Below are positions 43,074-51,507 of a stretch of DNA of 64,000 nucleotides, in pieces. The translations under genes were made by a program, and so were the position numbers. Positions within the stretch are counted from its first letter, which is position 1. Every line of letters begins with the position of its first letter. Below the pieces are notes generated by a model. It was not told the origin of the DNA and did no database searches. It saw nothing but the letters and a program-made list of their open reading frames with translations. The stretch comes from Propionibacteriaceae bacterium (lineage in GTDB: Bacteria; Actinomycetota; Actinomycetes; Propionibacteriales; Propionibacteriaceae), in assembly GCA_031266665.1 (NCBI GenBank), contig JAISAO010000021.1:1-64000 (forward strand), given 5' to 3'.

Positions 43074-43327
43074 GCCCCACAGGCTAGACCGCGCCGCCGA
43101 CACCGCCTGACCGGTGCCCGGGGCTTCAGCAAGTCTTTGGCTTTCCGCTGTCCGAGCGGTGGCTCCAGCGACGAGGTCTGAGGGGAGGCTCAGCCCCCGC
43201 CCTCGGGCTTCGCCAAAGACCTGTTCGACCGCGCCAGGAAACGTCGCAAGGCGCCCTGAGCCCAAGCGTCGAGCCGAAGGCTTAAAGCCGTGGTCGGGAT
43301 GGAATCGCGCTCCCGGACTCGCAGCGG

Positions 43328-45976
43328 TCAGGCCAGGGCCTGTCGGACCGCCGCCAGGGCCGCCGCCGCGCCCGCCGGGTCGACGCCACCGCCTTGGGCC
43401 AGGTCGTCGCGCCCGCCGCCACGCCCACCCAGCCGGGCCGCTCCCAGGGCGACCAACTGGCCGGCCTTGGCCCCCAGCTGGCGGGCCGCCGCCGTCGTGG
43501 CCACCACCAGGGACGGCTTGGGGCCGTCGGAGATCAGGACCACCACGCCGGGGCGCGGCTCCAGACGCTCGCGGACGGCCTGGGCCAGTTGCCGTAGCTG
43601 GTCGCCGCCGGCCTGGGACGGCTGGGCGACCGCCAGGAAGTAGTCGCCGACCGGCTCGGCCGCCGCCGCCAGGGCCGGGGCCCGGTCCAACGACTGGGCC
43701 GTCTTGACGGCGGCCAATTCCTTCTCCAGCGTCTTCAACTGGAGCAACAATTTCTCCACCCGGTCGGACAGCTGGTCGGGCGGGGCCTTCAACAGGTCGG
43801 CCAGATTCGTCACCAGGGCGCGCTCGGCCGCCAACTGGTCGAAGGCCTCGGCCGAGACCAGGGCCTCCACCCGGCGGACGCCGGAGCCGACCGAGGATTC
43901 GCCCAGCAGCGACAACAGGCCGATCTCGGCGCTGCGGGCGACGTGGGTGCCGCCGCACAGCTCTCGCGACCAGGGGCCGTTTAATTCGACCATGCGCACG
44001 ATGTGGCCGTATTTCTGGCCGAACATGGCCTGGGCGCCCATGGCCCTGGCCTGTTCCAACGGCAACTCTTGGACCGTCACCTCATAGTTGTCGCGGATGG
44101 CCTGGTTGGCCACGGCCTCCAATTCTTGGCGCAGACCCTGGCTCAGCCCCTGGGGGGAGTTGAAGTCGAAACGCAGGTAGCCGGGTTTGTTGTACGAGCC
44201 TTGTTGGGCGGTGGCCGGGCCGAGCAACTGGCGCAGGGCGGCGTTGACGATGTGGGTGGCGGTGTGGGCCTGGCAGGCGCCGGCCCGAACAGCGGCGTCG
44301 ACCGCCGCCGTGACCGGCTGTCCCACCCCCAACTGGCCCTCCAACAGCTTGGCCCGGTGGACGATCAGGCCCTGGACCGGGCGTTGCACGTCCACCACCT
44401 CCAAGTCCAGGCCGTCGCCGGTGATCCGACCCCGGTCGGCCTCCTGGCCGCCGGCCTCGGCGTAGAAGGGCGTCTCATCCAAGACCAGCTCGACTGTTTG
44501 GCCCTGGTCCGCCCGATCGACCAACTGGCCGTCGGCCACGATGCCGCGGACCGTGGTGGCGGTTGTCAAACGGTCGTAGCCCAGGAAGGGGATCTCGCCC
44601 GCCGCCCGCAACTGGCGGTAGGCCGGGTTGGCGGCCGCGGCCCCCTTCTTGGCCTTGGCGTCGGCCTTGGCCCGGTCGCGCTGCTGGGTCATCAAGCGGC
44701 GGAACTCGGCCTGGTCGACCTTCAGGCCGACCTCGGCGGCCATCTCCAGGGTCAAATCGATGGGGAAGCCGAAGGTGTCGTGCAACTCGAAGGCCTGGGC
44801 CCCGGAGATGGCCGGGCGGGCGGCGGCGCGGGCCTGGTCGGCGGCCAGGTCGAAGATGCGGGCGCCGGAGGCCAGGGTGCGACGGAAGGACTCCTCCTCG
44901 CCGTAGGCCAGCTGGCTGACCCGCTGCCACTGCTCCCCCACCTCCGGGTAAGACAAGACCATTTGCTCCCGGCTGACCGGCAGCAGCTCCGGCAGCACCG
45001 GGTCTTGCACCCCCAGCAGCCACATCGAGCGGACCGAACGGCGCAGCAGCCGGCGCAGGACGTAGCCCCGGGACTCGTTGCCCGGGGTGACGCCGTCGGT
45101 CATCAGCATCAGGGCGGAGCGGACGTGGTCCGCCACCACCCGCAGCCGGACGTCGTCCGGGGAGGCCGAGTGGCCGTAGGGCTTGCCGGCCAGCTCGGCC
45201 GCCTTGGCCAGCACCGGGAAGACCTCGTCGATCTCGTACATGTTGTCCACGCCTTGGAGCAGGTAGGCCACCCGTTCCAGGCCCATGCCGGTGTCGATGT
45301 TCTGCCTCGGCAGCGGCCGGGCGACGTCGAAATCCTCCTTAGACCGGACGGCGGCCAGCTCCTCCTGCATGAAGACCAGGTTCCAAATTTCCAGGAAACG
45401 GTCCTCGTCGGCCTCCGGGCCGCCGTCGGGGCCGAACTGGGACCCCCGGTCGATGTAGATCTCCGAGCACGGCCCGCCCGGGCCGGGCACCCCCATATGC
45501 CAGTAGTTGTCTTTCAAACCACGGCGCTGGATGCGGTTCTCGGACAAGCCGACTTGCCGCCACAGCCGGACGGCCTCGTCGTCGTCTTGATAAACCGTCA
45601 CCCAGACGCGGCCGCCGTCGAAGCCCAGGCCGCCGTCGGCCAGCGGGCTGGTGATCAACTCCCAGGCGTAGGCGATGGCCCCCTGCTTGAAGTAATCGCC
45701 GAAGGAGAAATTGCCGTTCATCTGGAAGAAGGTGCCGTGGCGGGTGGTCTGGCCGACCTCCTCGATGTCGAGGGTGCGGACGCACTTCTGGACGCTGACG
45801 GCGCGGGGATAGGGGGCGTCCTCGGCCCCTGTGAAATAAGGCTTGAACTGGACCATGCCGGCATTGACGAACAGTAGCGTCGGGTCGTTGTAGACCAGCG
45901 AGGCCGAGGGCACCATGGTGTGCCCGCGGGCGGTGAAGAAGTCCAGGAAACGGCGTCGGATCTCAGCGGTTCTCAT
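43328..45976 (-). CDS. alaS: Alanyl-tRNA synthetase
   Basis: 882 aa, full length. Class II core begins MRTAEIRRRFLDFFTARGH with motif 1-2 residues (FVNAGMVQFKPYFTG, RHGTFFQMNGNFSFGDYFK) and motif 3 (NIDTGMGLERVAYLLQG); the tRNA-binding and editing domains carry HTATHIVNAALRQLLG and CGGTHVARSAEIGLL (Zn ligands); the oligomerisation domain is C-terminal. GAGG precedes the ATG. The downstream gap 43074-43327 holds no gene. No riboswitch was recognised upstream. Confidence 0.98.
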   Translation of the reverse strand: MRTAEIRRRFLDFFTARGHTMVPSASLVYNDPTLLFVNAGMVQFKPYFTGAEDAPYPRAVSVQKCVRTLDIEEVGQTTRHGTFFQMNGNFSFGDYFKQGAIAYAWELITSPLADGGLGFDGGRVWVTVYQDDDEAVRLWRQVGLSENRIQRRGLKDNYWHMGVPGPGGPCSEIYIDRGSQFGPDGGPEADEDRFLEIWNLVFMQEELAAVRSKEDFDVARPLPRQNIDTGMGLERVAYLLQGVDNMYEIDEVFPVLAKAAELAGKPYGHSASPDDVRLRVVADHVRSALMLMTDGVTPGNESRGYVLRRLLRRSVRSMWLLGVQDPVLPELLPVSREQMVLSYPEVGEQWQRVSQLAYGEEESFRRTLASGARIFDLAADQARAAARPAISGAQAFELHDTFGFPIDLTLEMAAEVGLKVDQAEFRRLMTQQRDRAKADAKAKKGAAAANPAYRQLRAAGEIPFLGYDRLTTATTVRGIVADGQLVDRADQGQTVELVLDETPFYAEAGGQEADRGRITGDGLDLEVVDVQRPVQGLIVHRAKLLEGQLGVGQPVTAAVDAAVRAGACQAHTATHIVNAALRQLLGPATAQQGSYNKPGYLRFDFNSPQGLSQGLRQELEAVANQAIRDNYEVTVQELPLEQARAMGAQAMFGQKYGHIVRMVELNGPWSRELCGGTHVARSAEIGLLSLLGESSVGSGVRRVEALVSAEAFDQLAAERALVTNLADLLKAPPDQLSDRVEKLLLQLKTLEKELAAVKTAQSLDRAPALAAAAEPVGDYFLAVAQPSQAGGDQLRQLAQAVRERLEPRPGVVVLISDGPKPSLVVATTAAARQLGAKAGQLVALGAARLGGRGGGRDDLAQGGGVDPAGAAAALAAVRQALA

Positions 45977-46143
45977 GGTTGTCGGCCCTCACTCGTCTCT
46001 CCCGTCCGCTCCCGGACGGCCTTCGGGGAGGTTCCCCCGACTGCTCTCGGCTCGGCGGCTCAGCCGCCGTCGGACAGGCGCCGATGATACCGCCACTGAT
46101 CCCATGGACACGGTTCGGGCGAGCGGATCGACTGGTCGAAGCT

Positions 46144-46235
46144 GTGCGAAGTTAAGCGTAGATCATGTGCGAAACGCAGCGTAGAACCCGTGCGAAAGGC
46201 AGCGTAAAAGGTGTGCGAAAGGCAGTCTAGGACAG
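46144..46235 (+). repeat. Four perfect-phase 23-bp tandem repeats upstream of an ATPase gene
   Basis: Units begin GTGCGAA at 46144, 46167, 46190 and 46213, each exactly 23 bp, with consensus GTGCGAAAGGCAGCGTAGAA plus three variable bases. The array ends 9 bp before the -10 box TAGACT (46245-46250), itself 6 nt before the ATG of the DUF4143 gene. There are no spacers, so this is not CRISPR; it resembles an iterated regulator-binding site overlapping the -35 region. Confidence 0.85.
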
Positions 46236-46256
46236 CTCGTCGGGTAGACTGCGGGC

Positions 46257-47531
46257 ATGGCGACAGCTGATTACTCCCGCCGTCTCCTAGACGACGTCTT
46301 GGACGACCTCCTGCCCGAGTTGCCGGCCGTGTCCATCCAGGGTGCCAAGGGGGTCGGGAAAACGGCCACTGCGGCCCAGCGCGCCACCCGGAGCATCCGC
46401 CTGGACGTGGGCGAGGAGCGCGCCGCCTTCGCCGCCTCGCCCTTCGACCTAACGCCGGCGGGCACGCTGCTGCTGGACGAGTGGCAGCGCTACCCCGAGT
46501 CGTGGGACCGCGTGCGGCGGGCCGTCGACGACGGGGCGCCGCCCGGCTCGTTCATCCTGACAGGCTCCACCGCGCCCAAGGGCGGCGCCGTCCACTCCGG
46601 GGCCGGCCGCATCGTGCCGCTGCGCCTGCGCCCCCTGTCGCTGGCGGAGCGCGGCCTCGACCGCCCGACCGTCAACCTGGGGGCTCTGCTGCGAGGGGAG
46701 CAGGACGAGATCGGGGGGGAGACGCGGGTCGGGCTGTCCGATTACGTGGAGGAGATCTTCGCCTCCGGCTTCCCCGGCATCCGCCCGCTGTCCGCCCGCG
46801 CCCGGCGGGCGCGGCTCGACGGCTACATCGATCAGGCCGTCAGCCGCGAGTTCGCCGAACAGGGCCTCAACGTCCGCCGTCCCCAGACTCTGCTGGCCTG
46901 GCTGCGGGCCTACGCGGCGGCGACCGCCACCTCCACCTCGTACTCGAACATCTTGGACGCCTCGACGGCTGGGGTCTCCCAGAAGCCCGCCCAATCGACC
47001 ACCTTGGTCTACCGCGACGTGCTAGCCCGGGCCTTCCTGCTCGACCCCCTAGAGGCCTGGACGCCGACGCTACGGCCTCTCGACCGGCTGGCCACCACGC
47101 CCCGGCATTTCCTGGCCGATCCCGCCTTGTCCGCGCGCCTGCTAGGCCTTGATCAGGCGGCCGTCACGGCCGGGGCCGACCGGGCGGGCGGACCGTTGAA
47201 CTCAGGCACGATGCTGGGCGCCTTGTTCGAGGCACTGGTGGTGCAGTCCGTCAACGCCTACGCCGCCGGGTTGGGCGCCCAGACGGGCTACCTGCGGCAA
47301 CGCGACGGCCGGCACGAGGTCGACCTGATCGTCCAGAGGGGCACCCGCCTAGTCGGCCTAGAGGTCAAACTGTCCCGGACCGTGGGCGACTCCGACGTCC
47401 GCCATCTGCTGTGGCTCAAACAGCGGACGGGTGACCTGATGGCCGATATGGCGGTGGTGACGACCGGCGCCCACGCCTACCGGCGCCCGGACGGGGTGGC
47501 CGTGGTGCCCGCCGCCCTGCTCGGGCCGTGA
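46257..47531 (+). CDS. DUF4143 AAA ATPase
   Basis: 424 aa. P-loop IQGAKGVGKTATAAQ (about 27-41), Walker B TLLLDEWQRYPESWDRVR, sensor SFILTGSTAP, then the C-terminal DUF4143 nuclease-like domain: LVGLEVKLSRT with the E-x-K pair and DVRHLLWLKQ. The family is common in accessory DNA; members resemble restriction-like nucleases joined to AAA domains, and their function is not settled. Probable leaderless start behind a 4 x 23-bp array that is likely its control region. The arrangement of Arg finger and C-terminal D-E-K residues looks intact. Confidence 0.92.
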   Translation: MATADYSRRLLDDVLDDLLPELPAVSIQGAKGVGKTATAAQRATRSIRLDVGEERAAFAASPFDLTPAGTLLLDEWQRYPESWDRVRRAVDDGAPPGSFILTGSTAPKGGAVHSGAGRIVPLRLRPLSLAERGLDRPTVNLGALLRGEQDEIGGETRVGLSDYVEEIFASGFPGIRPLSARARRARLDGYIDQAVSREFAEQGLNVRRPQTLLAWLRAYAAATATSTSYSNILDASTAGVSQKPAQSTTLVYRDVLARAFLLDPLEAWTPTLRPLDRLATTPRHFLADPALSARLLGLDQAAVTAGADRAGGPLNSGTMLGALFEALVVQSVNAYAAGLGAQTGYLRQRDGRHEVDLIVQRGTRLVGLEVKLSRTVGDSDVRHLLWLKQRTGDLMADMAVVTTGAHAYRRPDGVAVVPAALLGP

Positions 47532-47632
47532 CCGGGCCAGCGCCCCAGGCCGCCGCCGCCCCACGAGTCGCCCCCTGCCTTCGTCGGCCCGGCGGCTTGA
47601 CCGTCGTCGAGCGGGCGCCGATGATAACGCCC

Positions 47633-48760
47633 ATGAGTCCGACCAGCCTCGTCACCACCCGGGGGGAACACATCCTCCACAACCTGGCCCAGGTGCGCCG
47701 CCGGGTGGGCCGCCGACTGGTCCTGGCGGCGGTCAAGGCCAACGCCTACGGCCACGGCGCGACCGCCCTCGCTCGGCTGATCGAGGACCAGGGGGCGGCC
47801 GACTGGCTGGGCGTCTCCCAGGCGGCGGAGGGCCTGGAACTGCGCCAAGCCGGCGTCGCTATGCCCGTCTTGATCCTGTCCCCCGCCGATGAGGACGACC
47901 TGGAGGCGGCCATCGCCGCCGGCCTGACCTTGACAGTGACGGACGCGGCCACCATCGCCCAGGCCTCCCGGGCGGCCACAGCCCTCGGCACAACGGCGAC
48001 GGTTCACCTCAAAACCGACACCGGCATGGGCCGGATCGGCCTGCCGCCCGACCAGGCCCCCCAGTTGGCCGTCCTGGCGCGCAACGCCCCCGGGGTCGAG
48101 TTGACCGGTGTCTTCTCCCACCTGCCGTCGGCCGACGACCCGGCCCAAGATGATTTCACGGCCGCCCAGATCAAGCGTTTCGCCGTCGCCGCCCGGCAGG
48201 TCGAGCAAGTCGTCGGCCCGGTGGTCAAGCACCTGGCCAACTCGGCCGCCGTCTTGGCCCACCCGGATAGCTGGTTCGACCTGGTGCGCCCGGGGATCAT
48301 GCTCTACGGCGCCGATCCCAGCCCCGACCGCCCCTGCCCGGTCGACCTGCGTCCCGGCTTGGAGTGGACCAGCCGGGTGTCCTTCCTCAAACTGGTCCCG
48401 GCCGGCCAGACGGTCGGCTACGGCCGCACCTGGACCGCCCGGCGCGACAGTTGGATCGCCACCGTGCCGGTGGGCTACGGCGACGGCTACTCACGCTTGT
48501 TGTCGAACCGTGGCCGCGTGCTGATCCGAGGCCGCTCCTGTCCCATCGCCGGGAGGGTCTGCATGGACCAACTGATGGTCGACCTGGGGCCGGCCACCGA
48601 GGTGGCGGTGGGCGACCCGGTGGTCCTGATCGGTCCCGACGGCCCCGACGAGATCACAACCACCGAACTGGCCCAACTGATGAACACCATCCCCTACGAG
48701 GTCACCTGTCTGATCGCCCCCCGAGTGGGCCGCGCCCTCGTCGGCCTCGAAAGTGGCTGA
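47633..48760 (+). CDS. alr: Alanine racemase
   Basis: PLP-dependent interconversion of L- and D-Ala for peptidoglycan. PLP-Lys motif AAVKANAYGHGATALAR near the N-terminus (Lys about 36), FSHLPSADD, VKHLANSAAVLAH, VRPGIMLYG, and the second catalytic Tyr in VPVGYGDGYSRLL; CMDQLMVD is also present. 375 aa is typical. ATG 47633 is chosen from homology; no strong ribosome site is seen. It lies 99 bp behind the DUF4143 gene on the same strand but has no obvious link with it. Confidence 0.97.
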   Translation: MSPTSLVTTRGEHILHNLAQVRRRVGRRLVLAAVKANAYGHGATALARLIEDQGAADWLGVSQAAEGLELRQAGVAMPVLILSPADEDDLEAAIAAGLTLTVTDAATIAQASRAATALGTTATVHLKTDTGMGRIGLPPDQAPQLAVLARNAPGVELTGVFSHLPSADDPAQDDFTAAQIKRFAVAARQVEQVVGPVVKHLANSAAVLAHPDSWFDLVRPGIMLYGADPSPDRPCPVDLRPGLEWTSRVSFLKLVPAGQTVGYGRTWTARRDSWIATVPVGYGDGYSRLLSNRGRVLIRGRSCPIAGRVCMDQLMVDLGPATEVAVGDPVVLIGPDGPDEITTTELAQLMNTIPYEVTCLIAPRVGRALVGLESG

Positions 48761-48992
48761 CCGCCGTCCAAGCTCAAAGTAGGGAGCGGGTTCGCCACCA
48801 GGCCGGGGCGGGCGCACATACGCCACCTCCGCTGCACAAATGGCCAGTCCTGCCGCGATTCCGGCACGACCGCGCGGCTGATCGGCTGGCTTAGAGTGGG
48901 GATGACATCTCGTCGCCGTCCATCACTCCGCCGTCAAGTCGGCCGATAGTCGGCCGAGCCGGTCGTGTCGGTCATTCACAAGGAAGTTTGCC

Positions 48993-50057
48993 ATGCCGAT
49001 GAAAGGGTACATTCTACAAGCTGTCGGCGTTGCCGAATGGCGCGACGATCTGCCCATTCCGGAACCCGAACTGGGCGAGATTCTGATCAAGCCGGTGGTA
49101 GTGGCCCCCTGCACCTCCGACGTCCACATCATTGAGACCATGGCTTTCTCGACACTGCAGGGCCGGCCCTTGGGCCATGAGGTGGCCGGAGTGGTGGCCG
49201 CCGTCGGCCCCGGCGTGCGCCATTTCCAGGAGGGCGACCGTGTGGCCGTGCCCTCGGCCATCGTGAACTGGGCCAATCCGATGATCCAGGAGGGCTACGA
49301 CAAGTACGACCAGCTCAGCTCGTACTTCTTGACCGACCCTCGCCTGGGCGGCTGCTTCGCCGAATACTTCCTAATCAAAGACGGCGACATGAACGTGGCC
49401 CGGATCCCAGACGAAGTCACCTGGGAGCAGGCCGTGGTCTGCACCGACATGGGCACAACCGGCTTCGAGGCCGTCAACTGGCTGCATCTGAAGTACGGCC
49501 AGTCGGTCGTCGTCTACGGCATCGGCGCGGTCGGCCTGATGGCGATCTGCGCCGCCGTCCTCAAGGGGGTCGGGCGGATCTTCGGCGTCGGCTCGCGCCA
49601 GGTCTGCTTCGACGTGGCCCGGCAGTACGGCGCCACCGATCTGGTCAACTACCGGGATGGGGACGTCTCGGACCAGATCATGGCCCTCAACGGCGGCCCG
49701 GTCGACACCGCCGTGGTCTGCGGCGGGGCCGACATCTCGGCGCTGGCCGAGGCCGTCCAGATGGTGCGACAAGGTGGGTACATCACCAACGCCGCCGCCT
49801 TCATGCACGACACCGAGTTCGTCCTGCCCAACGCGGCCTGGATGTACGGCACCGGCGACAGGACCATCCGGGGCATCGGCACGCGCGGCGGCCGGGCCTT
49901 CCTGGAGCGACTGCTGACCTTGGCCAAGTACGGCCGCTTCCAGCCGGAACGCATCGTCACCCACACCTTCCACGGCATGGAGCATTTGCCTCAGGCCCTG
50001 GCCATGATGGGCGGCCAGGTGCGCGACGCCATCAAGCCAGTGGTTTTCTTCGACTAG
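48993..50057 (+). CDS. Zinc-dependent secondary alcohol dehydrogenase (TBADH-like)
   Basis: 354 aa. Strong resemblance to NADP-dependent isopropanol dehydrogenases of the TBADH/CbADH group: Zn ligands in VVVAPCTSDVHIIE (Cys about 39), RPLGHEVAGVV (His, Glu) and VCTDMGTTGFEAVNW (Asp); cofactor fold VVVYGIGAVGLMAICAAVL; VGSRQVCFDVARQYGATDLV carries the GSR that recognises NADPH phosphate in this group. It lacks the structural-zinc Cys loop, as these enzymes do. AGGAA precedes the ATG by 8 nt. Physiological substrate unknown. Confidence 0.92.
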   Translation: MPMKGYILQAVGVAEWRDDLPIPEPELGEILIKPVVVAPCTSDVHIIETMAFSTLQGRPLGHEVAGVVAAVGPGVRHFQEGDRVAVPSAIVNWANPMIQEGYDKYDQLSSYFLTDPRLGGCFAEYFLIKDGDMNVARIPDEVTWEQAVVCTDMGTTGFEAVNWLHLKYGQSVVVYGIGAVGLMAICAAVLKGVGRIFGVGSRQVCFDVARQYGATDLVNYRDGDVSDQIMALNGGPVDTAVVCGGADISALAEAVQMVRQGGYITNAAAFMHDTEFVLPNAAWMYGTGDRTIRGIGTRGGRAFLERLLTLAKYGRFQPERIVTHTFHGMEHLPQALAMMGGQVRDAIKPVVFFD

Positions 50058-50154
50058 CTTCCGTCTTGGCCTATCATTGTCGGATAGAGTTGAAGTTCGC
50101 CCAGGCCGCGTGCGACGTGGCCCGACCGCCGCGAGGCGCCGGAGGAATAAGACC

Positions 50155-50580
50155 ATGATGCGCGACCCAGAACAGACCATCGGGAACCTGATCGACAAGC
50201 AGGGCGTGGCGTTGGTCGCCTCCGTGGACTCTGACGGCTTCCCGAACCTGAAGGCTATGTTCCCTCCCCGGAAACGCGAGGGGATCAAGACGTTCTATTT
50301 CACCACGAACACGTCTTCCCTGCGGGTGGCCCAATATCGGGCAAACCCCAAAGCCAGCATTTACTTCTTCGACCGGCGGTTCTTCCGGGGAGTGATGCTG
50401 AAAGGCACGATGGCAGTGCTGACCGATGCTGACACCAAAGAGCTGATCTGGCGGGACGGCGACACCATGTATTACCCCGGCGGCGTGACCGATCCGGACT
50501 ACTGCGTCTTGCGTTTCACGGCGGCGACCGGGCGCTACTACGCCAACTTCAAATCCGAGGACCTGGCCCTCGAGACCTGA
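50155..50580 (+). CDS. Pyridoxamine 5'-phosphate oxidase-like (general stress) protein
   Basis: 141 aa split-barrel flavoprotein of the PNPOx-like class: QGVALVASVDSDGFPNLKAM, KTFYFTTNTSSLRVAQYRAN, PKASIYFFDRRFFRGVMLKG, and a C-terminal strand RFTAATGRYYANFKSEDL. Resembles general stress protein 26-like proteins that bind FMN or F420; activity is not known. GGAGGA stands 8 nt before ATGATG. It follows the alcohol dehydrogenase by 97 bp on the same strand. Confidence 0.88.
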   Translation: MMRDPEQTIGNLIDKQGVALVASVDSDGFPNLKAMFPPRKREGIKTFYFTTNTSSLRVAQYRANPKASIYFFDRRFFRGVMLKGTMAVLTDADTKELIWRDGDTMYYPGGVTDPDYCVLRFTAATGRYYANFKSEDLALET

Positions 50581-50653
50581 GAAATCACAAATAACCGCCT
50601 ACGGGACTTGACACAGCCCACTGATCGCCCTGGCCGAGCCGAGCCGTCGTCGG

Positions 50654-51412
50654 TTAGGCGACAATCTTCGCGCCTTTCGAGCGGTTACAGCGCCAGCACA
50701 GCGTCTGTAGGTTCTCGGGCGTGCTGAGACCGCCTTTGGACACCGGCACGATATGATCGACTTCGAGCAATAGATGGGGCTCGGCGGCGAGAGAGACGCC
50801 ACACCGCCGGCAGGCGTACCGGTCGCGCTCTTTGATCGCATTGCGCAACCAGGCTGTCATCAGCGCGCGCTGCCCGGCCGCCGACTTCGCCCAGCGGATC
50901 TTGTCGGCCAACGTTACGGAGAGCGCGTTAAGAGTGGGCGTGTCGAGGCGGATGACTGATTCTTGACTACTGTTGCCTCCCGCCGAGGTGTACTGAAACT
51001 TATACTTCGGGTACGGCACCGCAATAGGCACCCATGCCAACAGGAGCGCGCTATGCTGGTCGTCGGCATTGTTTACGATCTCGATTTCTCGACGTGTCAG
51101 CACCTGTTGATATGTCTCGAGAGGGAAGTGCTCGCACGCTTCGACATCAACACCAAGTTCATGCTCGGAAACACCAGCCATAACCCAGCCATGTGAGTGT
51201 GACCATGAGACTCGGCAACCATTCTTGGTGGGAATTGGACGGCCATGATTACCGCCACAGTGGTCACAAGCCTGATCCAACGAGCTGACTGGTACGTCAT
51301 CCGCGCCAGTCTCCCGGAGAGCCTCTGCAGTCAGTAGTCGAGCTGCCAGAAAGTCGTCCCGATCCTGAGGGCACACAAGCCGTTGGCACCGTTCATCCGC
51401 GACCGGAGACAA
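50654..51412 (-). CDS. Chimeric reading frame: PPTase piece joined to HNH endonuclease C-terminus
   Basis: 252 aa in one frame. Residues 1-127 belong to an Sfp-type phosphopantetheinyl transferase (CDHCGGNHGRPIP, SWSHSHGWVMAG, HELGVDVEACEHF, ending ALLLAWV). Residues from PIAVPYPKYKFQYTSAGG to the end are the C-terminal part of an HNH endonuclease, with CRRCGVSLAAEPHLLLEVDH, IVPVSKGG and LQTLCWRCNRSKG (HNH with paired Cys zinc ligands). The joint lies at 51029/51030, the edge of a 67-bp direct repeat. The original HNH gene continues at 52911-53600. Whether the chimera is translated is unknown; a TTG at 51412 would have to serve as start. Confidence 0.8.
   Translation of the reverse strand: MSPVADERCQRLVCPQDRDDFLAARLLTAEALRETGADDVPVSSLDQACDHCGGNHGRPIPTKNGCRVSWSHSHGWVMAGVSEHELGVDVEACEHFPLETYQQVLTRREIEIVNNADDQHSALLLAWVPIAVPYPKYKFQYTSAGGNSSQESVIRLDTPTLNALSVTLADKIRWAKSAAGQRALMTAWLRNAIKERDRYACRRCGVSLAAEPHLLLEVDHIVPVSKGGLSTPENLQTLCWRCNRSKGAKIVA
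50963..51029. repeat. 67-bp direct repeat, left copy
   Basis: Identical over 67 bp to 52911-52977, beginning TTGACTACTGTTGCC and ending CACCGCAATAGGC. It encodes PIAVPYPKYKFQYTSAGG of the HNH protein. The two copies bound a 1.88-kb insert. Confidence 0.95.
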
Positions 51413-51475
51413 CGGCTGCCACGCAAGGGACTAGAGAACATGGGCCGTCTCGGCGATGTACACGTGGCTCGTCAT
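51030..51475 (-). pseudogene. Sfp-type 4'-phosphopantetheinyl transferase, nonsense-mutated and truncated
   Basis: The true start is ATG 51475, with GGAGGTG 4 nt upstream, 32 bp behind the MFS stop. It reads MTSHVYIAETAHVL, then TAG at 51433-51431 (codon 15), then continues in frame SLAWQPLSPVADERC to AWV, where it is cut by the insert border. Sfp enzymes activate carrier proteins of NRPS/PKS and siderophore pathways. The Mg-binding GVDVE and SHSHG motifs are present, but the WxxKEA segment that completes the site is lost. With its exporter neighbour it looks like a leftover of a biosynthetic cluster. Confidence 0.8.
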
Positions 51476-51507
51476 CGAACACCTCCATTGCGCCAGCCCT
51501 TGACACG

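Noticed and set aside
43074-43327. Gene or riboswitch between the PHP gene and alaS
   Set aside because: Only short stems and Arg/Pro-rich frames; it lies downstream of alaS, so a leader is not expected there.
44003-45877. 624-codon plus-strand frame opposite alaS
   Set aside because: Antisense shadow of a full-length alaS; composition is unlike a protein.
46144-46235. CRISPR array
   Set aside because: Units abut with no unique spacers and only four copies exist; no cas genes nearby.
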